From the NCBI RefSeq assembly GCF_000021325.1, contig NC_011365.1, forward strand, positions 2,880,001 to 2,944,000: a stretch of 64,000 bases of DNA. The letters run 5' to 3'. Of this stretch, positions 42,638 through 51,098 are shown piece by piece (the first letter of the stretch is position 1; every line of letters begins with the position of its first letter). The stretch is from Gluconacetobacter diazotrophicus PA1 5. Its GTDB lineage: Bacteria > Pseudomonadota > Alphaproteobacteria > Acetobacterales > Acetobacteraceae. Below the pieces are notes generated by a model. That model saw only the letters and a program-made list of their open reading frames with translations, was not told where the DNA came from and did no database searches. Both the position numbers and the translations under genes were made by a program.

Positions 42638-44953
42638 TCATTGCCGTTCCCCCGGGACAACGATGTCGAAGTCAGCTCGCGTTCCATCTCCTGCAAGCTC
42701 GATGGTGCCGCCCATTCCCTCGACTATCTGGCGAATGCTGTACAAGCCTAGTCCAGTGCCGTTGGCAGAACCGGTATAGCCCCGCTCGAAAATCTTGGAC
42801 GGGTCGACCTTGCGCCTGTCGATACCCAGGCCATCGTCGATGACCCTGATAAGCACGGAGTCCTGCCCCTTGCGCGTGGCCTTGAACTCGATCTTGCTCG
42901 CTTTCGCCTTGCGTGCGTTATCCAGCAGGTTGTCGACGAGAACTGCTACGTCCACGGGGGAGAATTCCCGTTCCAGCGCCAGATTGGCGGCATCAAAGGT
43001 AGCGGCTGGCATGCCAGGAATACCAACAAGGCGAACCTCGAAATACTCGGTGAGAAATTGGAGCAAGTCGCCGTGCACCTTGTCGGTTTCCAAATCGACA
43101 CGGATGTTCGGTGCAAATGACAGAACGGTGCGCAAGCGATCCCCGGATAAGCTTGCGCCGGCGATCGAGACCGATGCACGACGGGCGGACTGGCGGATCG
43201 TGGCGAGCAGATCCTCGACGTCCCCGAGGTCATCGATTTCTTTTGGCATCACGGCCGCAGCCAGAATGTTCCGCACCTCATGCGCCATGTTCTCGATTGC
43301 CGCGCGCACATGCCCGAGGTGTATCGTGGCTTGGTGCATGAGCAACTGGATGCGCTCGACATCGACATCCTGGCTGCTCCCGAGGAACGCTGCCTGCTTC
43401 TCTAGCGCCGCAATCCGCGCATCGGCGGTGGCCCGCTCCGCCATCGCGCGCAGGGCGGCTTGGCGAGCTTCGTCGCGCGACGCCCGCAATTCAGCGATCC
43501 GCCTCCTCGCTTCCTCTACCTGGCCAAGCAAGGAGACATCGCTGCGGCTCTCCGCAACCGCCGACATCGCCTTGAGCGCATCGTCAGTGATCTTGTCGGG
43601 ATCGTCGGCCACGCGGACGAGTTCTGTATCGTAGTACAGGATTTCGACGTCCTTCGATCGCGCAAGCGAACCAACTATACCAAGGACGCGCTCGCGTGCC
43701 CGGTCAGTTTCAAGGCCTTCGGATGTATCACGGTCTTGATCAGGCCTGTCCTGCCAGTTCACGCCGACCACATAACGCTCAAGCCGGAAGATCATATGAC
43801 GGCGGATCGCTTCATACAGCGCGCGACTCCGCGCATCTTCGATCAGGCCCGCGTCCCGGCTCGACACTTCTCGGAACATCTTGGGCGGCGCTGTTACATC
43901 AACCCGCCCGATGATGTCGCGCGTACCAAGGTAGCGGGATTGGCCTTGCTGCTTCCTGCGGTTCAATCCGAGGGTGTCGTCAAACTCATCGCCGATTGGC
44001 GAGACACGGAACCCATTTAGGAAAAGGAAAACGCTCCCGAACTCCACGGGCCGCACGCTCATGCGAGACGTAAAAGTATGCTTAGCTGACCTGTTGAGGA
44101 AGTATACCTGCCCTTCGACGCGGCAGTCAGTAAGTTCGTCATAGGGAGAAGGCTCACGGATTGCATATATTTTCCGACCACGATCGAAAAGCGTCGTGTC
44201 AACACGGCCGTCCGCGACGGTTACCTCGATCCGGCTTGTCTTCTCCCTGAGTATGTCAGCAATGTTATTCCCTACCGGACCATCGACGCCCTCCATCCTC
44301 TCCTCGGACCCATCTACCAGCCAGGTCGAGACGGCGACATGACTGGTCGTACCGAATGGGTCGATGAGCTTAGCAAGATCCCTGCGCAACCGGCGGATGG
44401 CGTTTTCGTTCCACTCCTGCCGAGTGCCCTTAATGACGAGCATCGTTCCATGCTGGGGTGGAGGCTCGGCATTTGCGATCCTGGGAAACGATGGCGCCGT
44501 CCCAAGTTCGACTTCGACTTCCTGAAACTCCTCAGTGCTATCCTGTTCGAAGCGCGTCCAGTCGATTTCAAGCCTTGAGATCCAGTTGCCGCCTTCGGTG
44601 CGGCTATAGAGTTCCAAGCCATCCCCGAGCGTGTCGCATGCGAAGCGGCCAATCCCCTTGCTCCCCGCGAACGCGATCTTGTCACGATAGTTATCTGAAG
44701 CTGAAAGTGCCTTCTCGGAGTAGGCGACGAATAGCCACTTGTCGCGAATATCCGTCGACGTCATCCCCTTGCCATCGTCGACGATGGTGATGGAAGCCTC
44801 ACCCGGATCAAACTCGATGTCGACCCTCGTCGCCCCGGCATCGAATGAGTTCTTCACCAACTCGAAAATCGCCACGAACTCGTTCGTGACCAGATCGCGC
44901 CCGATAATGTCCTTAAGATGCGAGCTGACTCGGAAGGATTCTCGTGTTGTCAT
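42638..44953 (-). CDS. Dual-GHKL ATPase/histidine-kinase-like protein
   Basis: This 771-residue protein has two ATPase modules. The N-terminal one is Hsp90/MutL/MORC-like: FELVKNSFDAGAT (N box), IVDDGKGM (G1), GSKGIGRFACD (G2). A beta-rich middle and a coiled coil (about 450-520, RRRIAELRASRDEARQAAL) follow. The C-terminal one is histidine-kinase-like: an H-box-like AHEVRNIL, VDNLLDNARKAKASK, VIDDGLGI and GLGLYSIRQIVEGMGG. No membrane segment is present. The receiver gene overlaps its stop. With the flanking methyltransferase and Vsr genes, this resembles restriction-modification-linked GHKL systems, but the kinase/receiver half is unusual. Confidence 0.85.
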   Translation of the reverse strand: MTTRESFRVSSHLKDIIGRDLVTNEFVAIFELVKNSFDAGATRVDIEFDPGEASITIVDDGKGMTSTDIRDKWLFVAYSEKALSASDNYRDKIAFAGSKGIGRFACDTLGDGLELYSRTEGGNWISRLEIDWTRFEQDSTEEFQEVEVELGTAPSFPRIANAEPPPQHGTMLVIKGTRQEWNENAIRRLRRDLAKLIDPFGTTSHVAVSTWLVDGSEERMEGVDGPVGNNIADILREKTSRIEVTVADGRVDTTLFDRGRKIYAIREPSPYDELTDCRVEGQVYFLNRSAKHTFTSRMSVRPVEFGSVFLFLNGFRVSPIGDEFDDTLGLNRRKQQGQSRYLGTRDIIGRVDVTAPPKMFREVSSRDAGLIEDARSRALYEAIRRHMIFRLERYVVGVNWQDRPDQDRDTSEGLETDRARERVLGIVGSLARSKDVEILYYDTELVRVADDPDKITDDALKAMSAVAESRSDVSLLGQVEEARRRIAELRASRDEARQAALRAMAERATADARIAALEKQAAFLGSSQDVDVERIQLLMHQATIHLGHVRAAIENMAHEVRNILAAAVMPKEIDDLGDVEDLLATIRQSARRASVSIAGASLSGDRLRTVLSFAPNIRVDLETDKVHGDLLQFLTEYFEVRLVGIPGMPAATFDAANLALEREFSPVDVAVLVDNLLDNARKAKASKIEFKATRKGQDSVLIRVIDDGLGIDRRKVDPSKIFERGYTGSANGTGLGLYSIRQIVEGMGGTIELAGDGTRADFDIVVPGERQ

Positions 44954-45138
44954 GCTGACAACTTAACGTAGTTTGATCCAGCCACAAAACAATGAACCGC
45001 CACGGTTACCCCACCCAGTTGGCCTGATCCGGCTTAAGCCCGTAATGTGGATCGTAAGTTGCCCCGAACAGCCAGCATGGGAAAACTGACTTTCCCTACC
45101 CATCTGTCTCTTTTGCACGGTCGCACGCAGGAGGCAAG

Positions 45139-45600
45139 TTGGCAGACTTCCTTGAGCCTCTGGAACGATCACGCCGCATGGGGCGGATCAGGTCACAGGA
45201 CACGAAGCCAGAGATCGCGCTCCGACGGGCATTGCACCGGCTCGGGTTACGCTTCCGCCTAGGTGGCGCAGGATTGCCCGGGCGCCCTGATATTGTACTA
45301 CCACGCCATCGTGCCGCGGTATTCGTTCACGGTTGCTTCTGGCACCGCCATCCCGGTTGCAAGGTTGCATCGACGCCAAAGTCGAATACTGACTTTTGGG
45401 TTGCAAGATTCGACCGAAATGTTGCCCGCGATGGGAAGGTCATGCGGGAGCTCCAGGAGTTAGGCTGGAACGTTTTTGTAATCTGGGAGTGCGAGCTTTC
45501 CGCTAAGTCGCGCTTGAGCCCAACGGCCACCCAGTTGGCGGCGCAAATACGCGAGAGAACTATCACCAGCATAGCCGGGGTTCTGCCACAGACTGGATGA
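45139..45600 (+). CDS. vsr: Vsr very-short-patch repair endonuclease
   Basis: This 153-residue nicking enzyme acts on T:G mismatches arising by deamination of 5-methylcytosine. The family landmarks are present: RMGRIRSQDTKPEIALRRAL, GLPGRPDIVLPRHRAAVFVH with the catalytic Asp, GCFWHRHPGC zinc-site residues, and NTDFWVARFDRNVARD. The start is TTG at 45139 with AGGAGG; ATG at 45178 would delete part of the first helix. It is divergent from the GHKL gene and functionally paired with the methyltransferase on the same strand 4.5 kb away. Confidence 0.9.
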   Translation: MADFLEPLERSRRMGRIRSQDTKPEIALRRALHRLGLRFRLGGAGLPGRPDIVLPRHRAAVFVHGCFWHRHPGCKVASTPKSNTDFWVARFDRNVARDGKVMRELQELGWNVFVIWECELSAKSRLSPTATQLAAQIRERTITSIAGVLPQTG

Positions 45601-45973
45601 ATGCCAGCATCGACCGCACTCGCCTCCCGCGCGCGCTACCAGACGCCGATCATATAGATGAAGGGTCACAACGAGCGCATCACGATGATCACAAAGTGCT
45701 CTCGCAGGGCGGGGTACACAACGGCGCGACTCCAGCCGGCTGGACGGCTTTTTCCGACGTCAGCGGTTTCGACGATCCCGACGCGGGAACAGAGGAAACT
45801 GGGAATTAAACCGGGGGGCTGCGCGATCCCGGCGAACCGCGCAATAGGTGCGAACAGAACCGTCCGGCAGGAGAACCGGAGCTCAGTACGATAGCCCGCA
45901 TCAAGCCATGCCTAGCATTTTTGATCTTGGGGGCACCACGCCTTGCGCATGTCCGCTTTCGGGGAGCGTCTAG
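45601..45973. other. Intergenic, no gene seen
   Basis: Short frames downstream of vsr show no family features. The next component of the cluster may have been lost where the IS1182-type element inserted at 45974. The CTAG at 45970-45973 is the left target duplication. Confidence 0.4.
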
Positions 45974-47423
45974 CAGGCTGTCGGGTTGGGGTACCTGGCT
46001 CTGGCGATCTGCGGTAAGCTTTCAGGATGAGCAGCTTCATTCCGTTTGATCGATCGCAGCCGTATCTTCTGCCGCCGGATCTGAAGTCATGGCTGCCGTC
46101 GGACGATGTGGCGCATTTCATCGTGGCGGCGGTAGAGCGGGTGCCGTTGAGGGCATTTTCCGTTCCTGTGCGGACTGGCGGCAAGGCGCAGTATCATCCG
46201 CGCCTGATGCTGGCGCTGCTGATTTACGCCTATGCGAACGGCGTGTTCTCATCGCGTCGGATCGAACGGGCGACATATCGTGATATCGGTATGCGCTTTG
46301 TGGCGGCGAACCTGCATCCTGACCATGACACGATCGCGACGTTCCGGCGCGGCAACCGCACGGCGATCGAGGCAGCGTTCATGCATGTACTCCTGCTGGC
46401 ACGCGAGACGGGACTGGTGCGGCTTGGCACGGTGTCGATCGACGGCACGAAGATCGATGCCAATGCCTCGAAATACCGTTCCATTCGTTATGATCGCGCG
46501 AAAGAGCTGCGCGAGAAACTGGCCACCGATATCTCCACCCTGATGGAACGGGCAGAGGCGGCGGATACAACCGATGTGGATCATCAGGCGTTGCCGGAGG
46601 AACTGGCCCGGCGGGAGGCTCTGAAGGCAAAGCTGGATGAAGCCTGTGCGCGACTGGAGGCGGAAGCCCGCGAGCAGGCCAAGACCGCCCGACCAGAATA
46701 TGAGCGCAAGAAGGCAGCTTTTGATGCGAAGCGGGGACGGCGCGGTCGGCCGCCGAAAGAACCGGACGATGAACCGCCACCAGACCGGCAGATCAACCTG
46801 ACCGATCCGGACAGCAAGCTGATGCGCCGCTCCGACGCGCATGAATACCGGCAAGCCTACAATGCCCAGGCCGTGGTTTGTGCCGAGGGCAGCCAGTTGA
46901 TCTTGGAAAATGGCGTCGTTGCGACGACGGCGGACGCGCCCAGCTTCGCCGCCACCATCCTGGGTATGGAGGAGAGGATCGGCCTGCCACGAACCGTCCT
47001 CGCCGACACGGGTTTCGCCAGCGGCAAAGCCGTCGAAACGTTGCAGGCCAGCGGCGTGGACCCGCTGGTCGCCATCGGACGCCCTGTGAATCGGCGCCCT
47101 TATGACTTCCGGCCAGAACCGCCACCCAGGGAGCCGCGCCGGATCACCGAGCCCTGGCGCCTGGAAATGAAGGCCAGGCTGCAACAGAACCCGGCAAAAG
47201 CCCTTTACGCCTTACGCAAGCAGACCGTCGAACCGGTCTTCGGTATCATCAAGAGCGCCATGGGCTTCACCCGTTTCCATCTCCGTGGCCTCCCCAACGT
47301 CGCAACAGAATGGACGCTCGTCGCCCTCGCATATAATTGCCGTAGGATCACGCGACTGACGGCCGCATAAACGCCGTCGTCGCCGTCACTCATCACTACG
47401 GCAGCGCCCAATCCGACAGCCTG
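45974..47423 (+). mobile_element. IS1182-family insertion sequence
   Basis: This is a 1450-bp element with inverted ends CAGGCTGTCGGGTTGGG and CCCAATCCGACAGCCTG (one mismatch). It is flanked by the palindromic tetranucleotide CTAG at 45970-45973 and 47424-47427, the usual target of this family. One intact transposase gene is carried on the plus strand. Confidence 0.85.
46027..47370 (+). CDS. IS1182-family transposase
   Basis: This is a 447-residue DDE transposase. The N-terminal DUF772-like region is PFDRSQPYLLPPDLKSWLP with ERATYRDIGMRFVAAN. Catalytic Asp is in VSIDGTKIDANASKYR, a second in LADTGFASGKAVE, and Glu in VEPVFGIIKSAMGF. A charged insertion (about 150-260) separates the first two, as usual in this family. 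It is intact. Confidence 0.9.
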   Translation: MSSFIPFDRSQPYLLPPDLKSWLPSDDVAHFIVAAVERVPLRAFSVPVRTGGKAQYHPRLMLALLIYAYANGVFSSRRIERATYRDIGMRFVAANLHPDHDTIATFRRGNRTAIEAAFMHVLLLARETGLVRLGTVSIDGTKIDANASKYRSIRYDRAKELREKLATDISTLMERAEAADTTDVDHQALPEELARREALKAKLDEACARLEAEAREQAKTARPEYERKKAAFDAKRGRRGRPPKEPDDEPPPDRQINLTDPDSKLMRRSDAHEYRQAYNAQAVVCAEGSQLILENGVVATTADAPSFAATILGMEERIGLPRTVLADTGFASGKAVETLQASGVDPLVAIGRPVNRRPYDFRPEPPPREPRRITEPWRLEMKARLQQNPAKALYALRKQTVEPVFGIIKSAMGFTRFHLRGLPNVATEWTLVALAYNCRRITRLTAA

Positions 47424-47600
47424 CTAGACAATCTTAGACGACCGGCATTGGGACGCACAGCGACTGTCACACGCAGCTGACTGAACGGCAGGATACATAG
47501 TTTGGGCGCTCCAAAGCGGACAGGCCGAATCCCCCCCCTTTCGGACCTACGTCCCGCCAAGTCGGACTTACGCGCTGTCCAAGCTGACGTCCGCTTCTGA

Positions 47601-48530
47601 GAGCCCGATCCGAAAGTTTTTGAACAATACCAGCCTGTTGTGATTCATCCGTCTTTGCGAAGAGATGGAGTGAATGGTGACATGGACTGGTATTGCCCGA
47701 CGTGAACATAGCCGGGAAGGGTTGCGATATCCATCGGATATGACGGACGGGGAGTGGGCTTTGATCATGCCATTTGTACCCCCGGCGAAACGGGGCGGTC
47801 GCCCCCGCACTACGGATATGCGCGAGGTGGTCAACGCGATGCTCTACATAGCCTCGGCCGGGTGTGCGTGGCGCCTGCTGCCGAAATGCTTTCCGCCGGT
47901 CTCGACCGTCAGGCGCTATTTTTACGCCTGGCGTGGTGCCGGAGTGTTCGAAGTCATGAATACGGTGCTGGTCATGAGCCTGCGCGAGATCGAGGGGCGT
48001 GAAGCCTCTCCGAGCGCGGGCGTGATTGACAGCCAGTCGGTGAAAACCACGGAAAGTGGCGGGCTTTCGGGCTATGACGCGGGGAAGAAGGTCAAGGGCC
48101 GCAAGCGCCATATTGTGACGGATACCTGCGGCTTCCTGATCTTTCTCCTCGTTCATGCCGCCGACATCCAGGACCGTGATGGGGCTGTTGATGTCCTGGC
48201 AGCGATACGCAGGCGCTTTCCCTGGCTGCGCCACATCTTCGCTGATGGCGGCTATGCTGGCGACAAATTGCGATCCGCGCTCGCCTCCATGGGAAAATGG
48301 ACCCTTGAAATCATCAGGCGGTCCGATACGGCGAAGGGCTTTCAGATCCTGCCGCGCCGCTGGGTGGTTGAACGGACATTCGCATGGCTGGGACGGTGCA
48401 GGCGGCTCGCCAAAGACTGGGAACAATCCATTGCTTCCTCAACCGCATGGACATTGATCGCCTCGATCCGAATGCTCACACGACGGACAGCAAGGCATTG
48501 TCACGGTTGAAGAACTTTCGGATCGGGCTC
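47601..48530 (+). mobile_element. IS5-family, IS1031-like insertion sequence
   Basis: This is a 930-bp element with ends GAGCCCGATCCGAAAGTT and, inverted, AACTTTCGGATCGGGCTC. The 3-bp direct repeat TGA flanks it (47598-47600, 48531-48533), fitting the TNA target of the IS1031 group, which is common in acetic acid bacteria. It encodes one transposase. Confidence 0.88.
47674..48510 (+). CDS. IS5-family (IS1031 group) transposase
   Basis: This is a 278-residue DDE transposase: AGVIDSQSVKTTESGG gives the first Asp, IFADGGYAGDKL the second, and RRWVVERTFAWLGRCRRLAKDWE the Glu with the Y-R-K(E) signature. A single uninterrupted frame is seen, as in IS1031-group members. It is probably functional. 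Confidence 0.9.
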   Translation: MVTWTGIARREHSREGLRYPSDMTDGEWALIMPFVPPAKRGGRPRTTDMREVVNAMLYIASAGCAWRLLPKCFPPVSTVRRYFYAWRGAGVFEVMNTVLVMSLREIEGREASPSAGVIDSQSVKTTESGGLSGYDAGKKVKGRKRHIVTDTCGFLIFLLVHAADIQDRDGAVDVLAAIRRRFPWLRHIFADGGYAGDKLRSALASMGKWTLEIIRRSDTAKGFQILPRRWVVERTFAWLGRCRRLAKDWEQSIASSTAWTLIASIRMLTRRTARHCHG

Positions 48531-48674
48531 TGAGGCGTGGCCGAGCCCTCAAATTCGCACACCTGGCGCCACGCCATTGCGATGGTGAATATAAATGGGA
48601 ATGGAACTGGCGTTGAGATCCCGGTCGCGCCAGTCGGGGGCCTGCTTCCTGATCGTATCGGCCGGCGGAGACGG

Positions 48675-49103
48675 TCAGGCGGGGTTCGCCAATAGCCGGA
48701 GGGTTGCTTCGTCCTTGTGGCCTTTGAACCAGCGATCGAGCATTGTCTGGAATGGTGCGTCGGCGCCGGCTTCGATGAACAGGGTGAGCGACGAGCGGAG
48801 CTTGGCGGCGTCGATGTTGCCGAATACGGTTTCGGCGGTGGTGGGGGGCAGGTCGTGGAGTGCGGCCACGCATTGCCGCAGGCGCGTGCCCAGGACCGGG
48901 TGGTCGAGATAGGCGCGTGCCTCGTCGAGCGAGCGGATGGCGTAGGTCCGCGCCATCGTGCTGGTGCCGAGCCCGGCGATCTGCGGGAAGATGAACCACA
49001 TCCAGTGGCTGCGCTTGGCGCCGTGCCGGATTTCGGCCAGCGCCGTGTCGAAGCTGTCGGTCTGGGCGGTGACGAAGCGTTCGAGATGGAAAGGGTCGGT
49101 CAT
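48675..49103 (-). CDS. DUF1810 family protein
   Basis: This is a 142-residue cytoplasmic protein with the DUF1810 pattern: DPFHLERFVTAQTDSFDTALAEIR, KRSHWMWFIFPQIAGLG and LRQCVAALHDLP. Function is unknown; the fold is helical and calpastatin-like in some database names. It is the first backbone gene after the island, reading back towards it. Composition has returned to high GC. Confidence 0.83.
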   Translation of the reverse strand: MTDPFHLERFVTAQTDSFDTALAEIRHGAKRSHWMWFIFPQIAGLGTSTMARTYAIRSLDEARAYLDHPVLGTRLRQCVAALHDLPPTTAETVFGNIDAAKLRSSLTLFIEAGADAPFQTMLDRWFKGHKDEATLRLLANPA

Positions 49104-49172
49104 GGGCTGAATCCCCGTTCACTGTCGGGACGGACGCTGCACGCGATGTCCGCCGGCAGTCAAATCATTCGG

Positions 49173-50075
49173 TCACGCCTGAAGATGCGGTGCCAGCAGG
49201 TCGGCCAGCCAGTCGATGAAGGCGCGGACCCGGTGTGCGACGTGCTTGCGGTGCGGATACAGCACGCTCATCGGCAGCGGGGCGGCGCGCCAGTCGGGCA
49301 GCACTTCGACCAGCGTGCCCGCGTCCAGGTGCGGGCGGACGTCGTAGGCCGGGACCTGGATCAGGCCCAGCCCGGCCAGGCAGCAGGCGATCTGGGCCTC
49401 GGCGCTGTTCACCGTCACGCGGCCGGGCAGGGCCAGGGTGCGGGGCGTGTCGTCCTCGGTCCACTCCCAGTCCTCGATGCGGCCGGTTGTGGGCGAGGCG
49501 TAGCGCACGGCGCAATGGCCCGGCAGGTCGGCGGGGGCCAGCGGGACACCGTGCCGCGCCAGGTAGGCGGGGCTGGCGACGTTGATCAGCCGCAGGGTGC
49601 CCAGCCGGCGCGCGATCAGCGCGGAATCATGCAGCGGGCCGACGCGCAGCGCGCAGTCGATCCCGTCCTCGACCAGGTTCACCGCCCGGTCGGTCACGCC
49701 CAGTTCGACGTCGATGGCGGGATAGCGTGCCAGGAAGTCGGGCAAGGCCGGGGCGACGATCAGCCGGCCGATGCGCCCGGGCATGTCCGCCCGCAGCACG
49801 CCGCGCGGCCCGGCGGCGTCGCGGCGGAAGAGGTTTTCCGCATCCTCGACGTCCGCGATCAGGCGGACGCACTGCTCGTAGAACGCCGAGCCGTCCGGTG
49901 TGGGGGCGACAATGCGTGTAGTGCGGGACAGCAGGCGCGTGCCGACCCGGGCCTCGAGATCGCGGATCGCAGTGGACACCGATGAGCGCGGCATGCCCAG
50001 CGTGTCGGCCGCGCGGGTGAAGCTGGCGGTTTCCACCACCCGGGCGAAGATGCGGAACAGGTCGATCCGGTCCAA
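49173..50075 (-). CDS. LysR-family transcriptional regulator
   Basis: This 300-residue LTTR begins with TTG at 50075 (DRIDLFRIFARVVETASFTRAAD), which aligns with normal starts of this subfamily and has CCGGAG upstream. The HTH region includes MPRSSVSTAIRDLEARVG. The effector domain covers residues 90-295. The frame remains open upstream to 50492 but there overlaps the divergent SDR gene, so that part is excluded. It probably regulates the SDR gene, which is divergent across a 182-bp spacer. Confidence 0.85.
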   Translation of the reverse strand: MDRIDLFRIFARVVETASFTRAADTLGMPRSSVSTAIRDLEARVGTRLLSRTTRIVAPTPDGSAFYEQCVRLIADVEDAENLFRRDAAGPRGVLRADMPGRIGRLIVAPALPDFLARYPAIDVELGVTDRAVNLVEDGIDCALRVGPLHDSALIARRLGTLRLINVASPAYLARHGVPLAPADLPGHCAVRYASPTTGRIEDWEWTEDDTPRTLALPGRVTVNSAEAQIACCLAGLGLIQVPAYDVRPHLDAGTLVEVLPDWRAAPLPMSVLYPHRKHVAHRVRAFIDWLADLLAPHLQA

Positions 50076-50257
50076 GGCGTGCTCCGGGGAAAGCGTGCTG
50101 CGGGGAAGGGTGTCCCCTTCCTGCCAGCATGTCCGGTTTGTTCGGATTCCGCGACAGGTGTTGTTTGGAATGGCGCGTTTATCGCCGATTTCGGGATGAT
50201 ACTGTCCCCCTGACGGGAGCCTGCGGTCCAGCGGGCGCCGGGAGAGGGAGGCATGAC

Positions 50258-51031
50258 ATGGCCGATCACGGTATAACCGGAAAGACGGTGCTGATCGCCG
50301 GCGGGGCGAAGAACCTGGGCGGGCTGATCGCGCGCGACCTGGCGGCGCAGGGCGCGCGGGCGATCGCGATCCACTACAACAGCGACGCCACCCGGCCCGA
50401 GGCCGAGCGGACGCTGGCCGACATCCGGGCAGCCGGGGCGCAGGCGGTGGCGTTCCAGGCCGACCTGACGCAGGCCGGGGCCAATGCGGCACTGTTCGCG
50501 GACACCATCGCCGCGATCGGGCGGCCGGACATCGCGATCAACACCGTCGGCCGGGTGCTGAAGAAGCCGATCCTGGAGACCAGCGAGGCCGAATTCGACA
50601 GCATGGTCGCGATCAACACCAGGGCCGCCTATTTCTTCATCAAGGAAGCCGGCCTGCACCTGAACGACAACGGCAAGCTGGTGACGCTGGTGACGTCGCT
50701 GCTGGGGGCGTACACCCCGTTCTATTCCACCTATGCCGGCACCAAGGCGGCGGTGGAGCATTTCACGCGCGCGGCGTCGAAGGAATTCGGCGCGCGGGGC
50801 ATTTCGGTCAACGCGGTGGGGCCGGGCCCGATGGATACGCCGTTCTTCTACGGGCAGGAAGCGCCGGAGGCCGTGTCCTATCACAGGCAGGCGGCGGCGC
50901 TGTCGGCCTTCAGCCCCACCGGGCTGACGGATATCGCGGACGTGGCCCCCTTCATCCGCTTCCTGGTGTCCGACGGGTGGTGGATCACCGGCCAGACGGT
51001 GCTGATCAACGGCGGCTACACCACCAGGTAA
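50258..51031 (+). CDS. SDR-family oxidoreductase
   Basis: This is a 257-residue short-chain dehydrogenase. The cofactor loop is LIAGGAKNLGGLIARDL, an SDR variant of the G-x3-G-x-G motif. NTVGRVLKKPIL corresponds to the NAG region, TSLLGAYTPFYSTYAGTKAAVEH has catalytic Ser, Tyr and Lys, and VNAVGPGPMDTPFF follows. The HYNSDATRPEAE segment after strand 2 suggests NADP(H) preference. It has a GGAGAGGGAGG ribosome site and is divergent from a LysR regulator that is likely its controller. Substrate is unknown. Confidence 0.87.
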   Translation: MADHGITGKTVLIAGGAKNLGGLIARDLAAQGARAIAIHYNSDATRPEAERTLADIRAAGAQAVAFQADLTQAGANAALFADTIAAIGRPDIAINTVGRVLKKPILETSEAEFDSMVAINTRAAYFFIKEAGLHLNDNGKLVTLVTSLLGAYTPFYSTYAGTKAAVEHFTRAASKEFGARGISVNAVGPGPMDTPFFYGQEAPEAVSYHRQAAALSAFSPTGLTDIADVAPFIRFLVSDGWWITGQTVLINGGYTTR

Positions 51032-51098
51032 CCCGACCCGGCCGGGACGCGCGCGCCGGCGCCCGTGGGCCGCTTTGTCGGATCCGCGGGCCGTGTCT

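Larger units (their letters stand above)
40496..42641 (-). pseudogene. Receiver-domain protein split by IS3 element
   Basis: The gene starts at 42641, overlapping the GHKL gene stop by ATGA, and is interrupted at 42406/41205 by a 1200-bp element. Joining 42641-42406 to 41201-40496 gives an exact 313-residue frame across the junction (DELAPRVRELFPSTTILFY). The N-terminal receiver domain has E11/D12, the phospho-acceptor D63 in LILLDYRL, Ser in FYSGSAEE and Lys in IASKAVEG. The C-terminal 190 residues are helical with no DNA-binding motif that I recognise. It was probably the partner of the kinase-like protein upstream. It is now broken unless the fragments function. Confidence 0.85.

Noticed and set aside
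45603-45894. Short plus-strand frames downstream of vsr
   Set aside because: No family similarity or ribosome site; probably non-coding or eroded sequence.
49173-50492. LysR frame extended to 50492
   Set aside because: The extension overlaps the divergent SDR coding region and its N-terminal residues do not resemble LysR proteins; TTG at 50075 gives the normal start.
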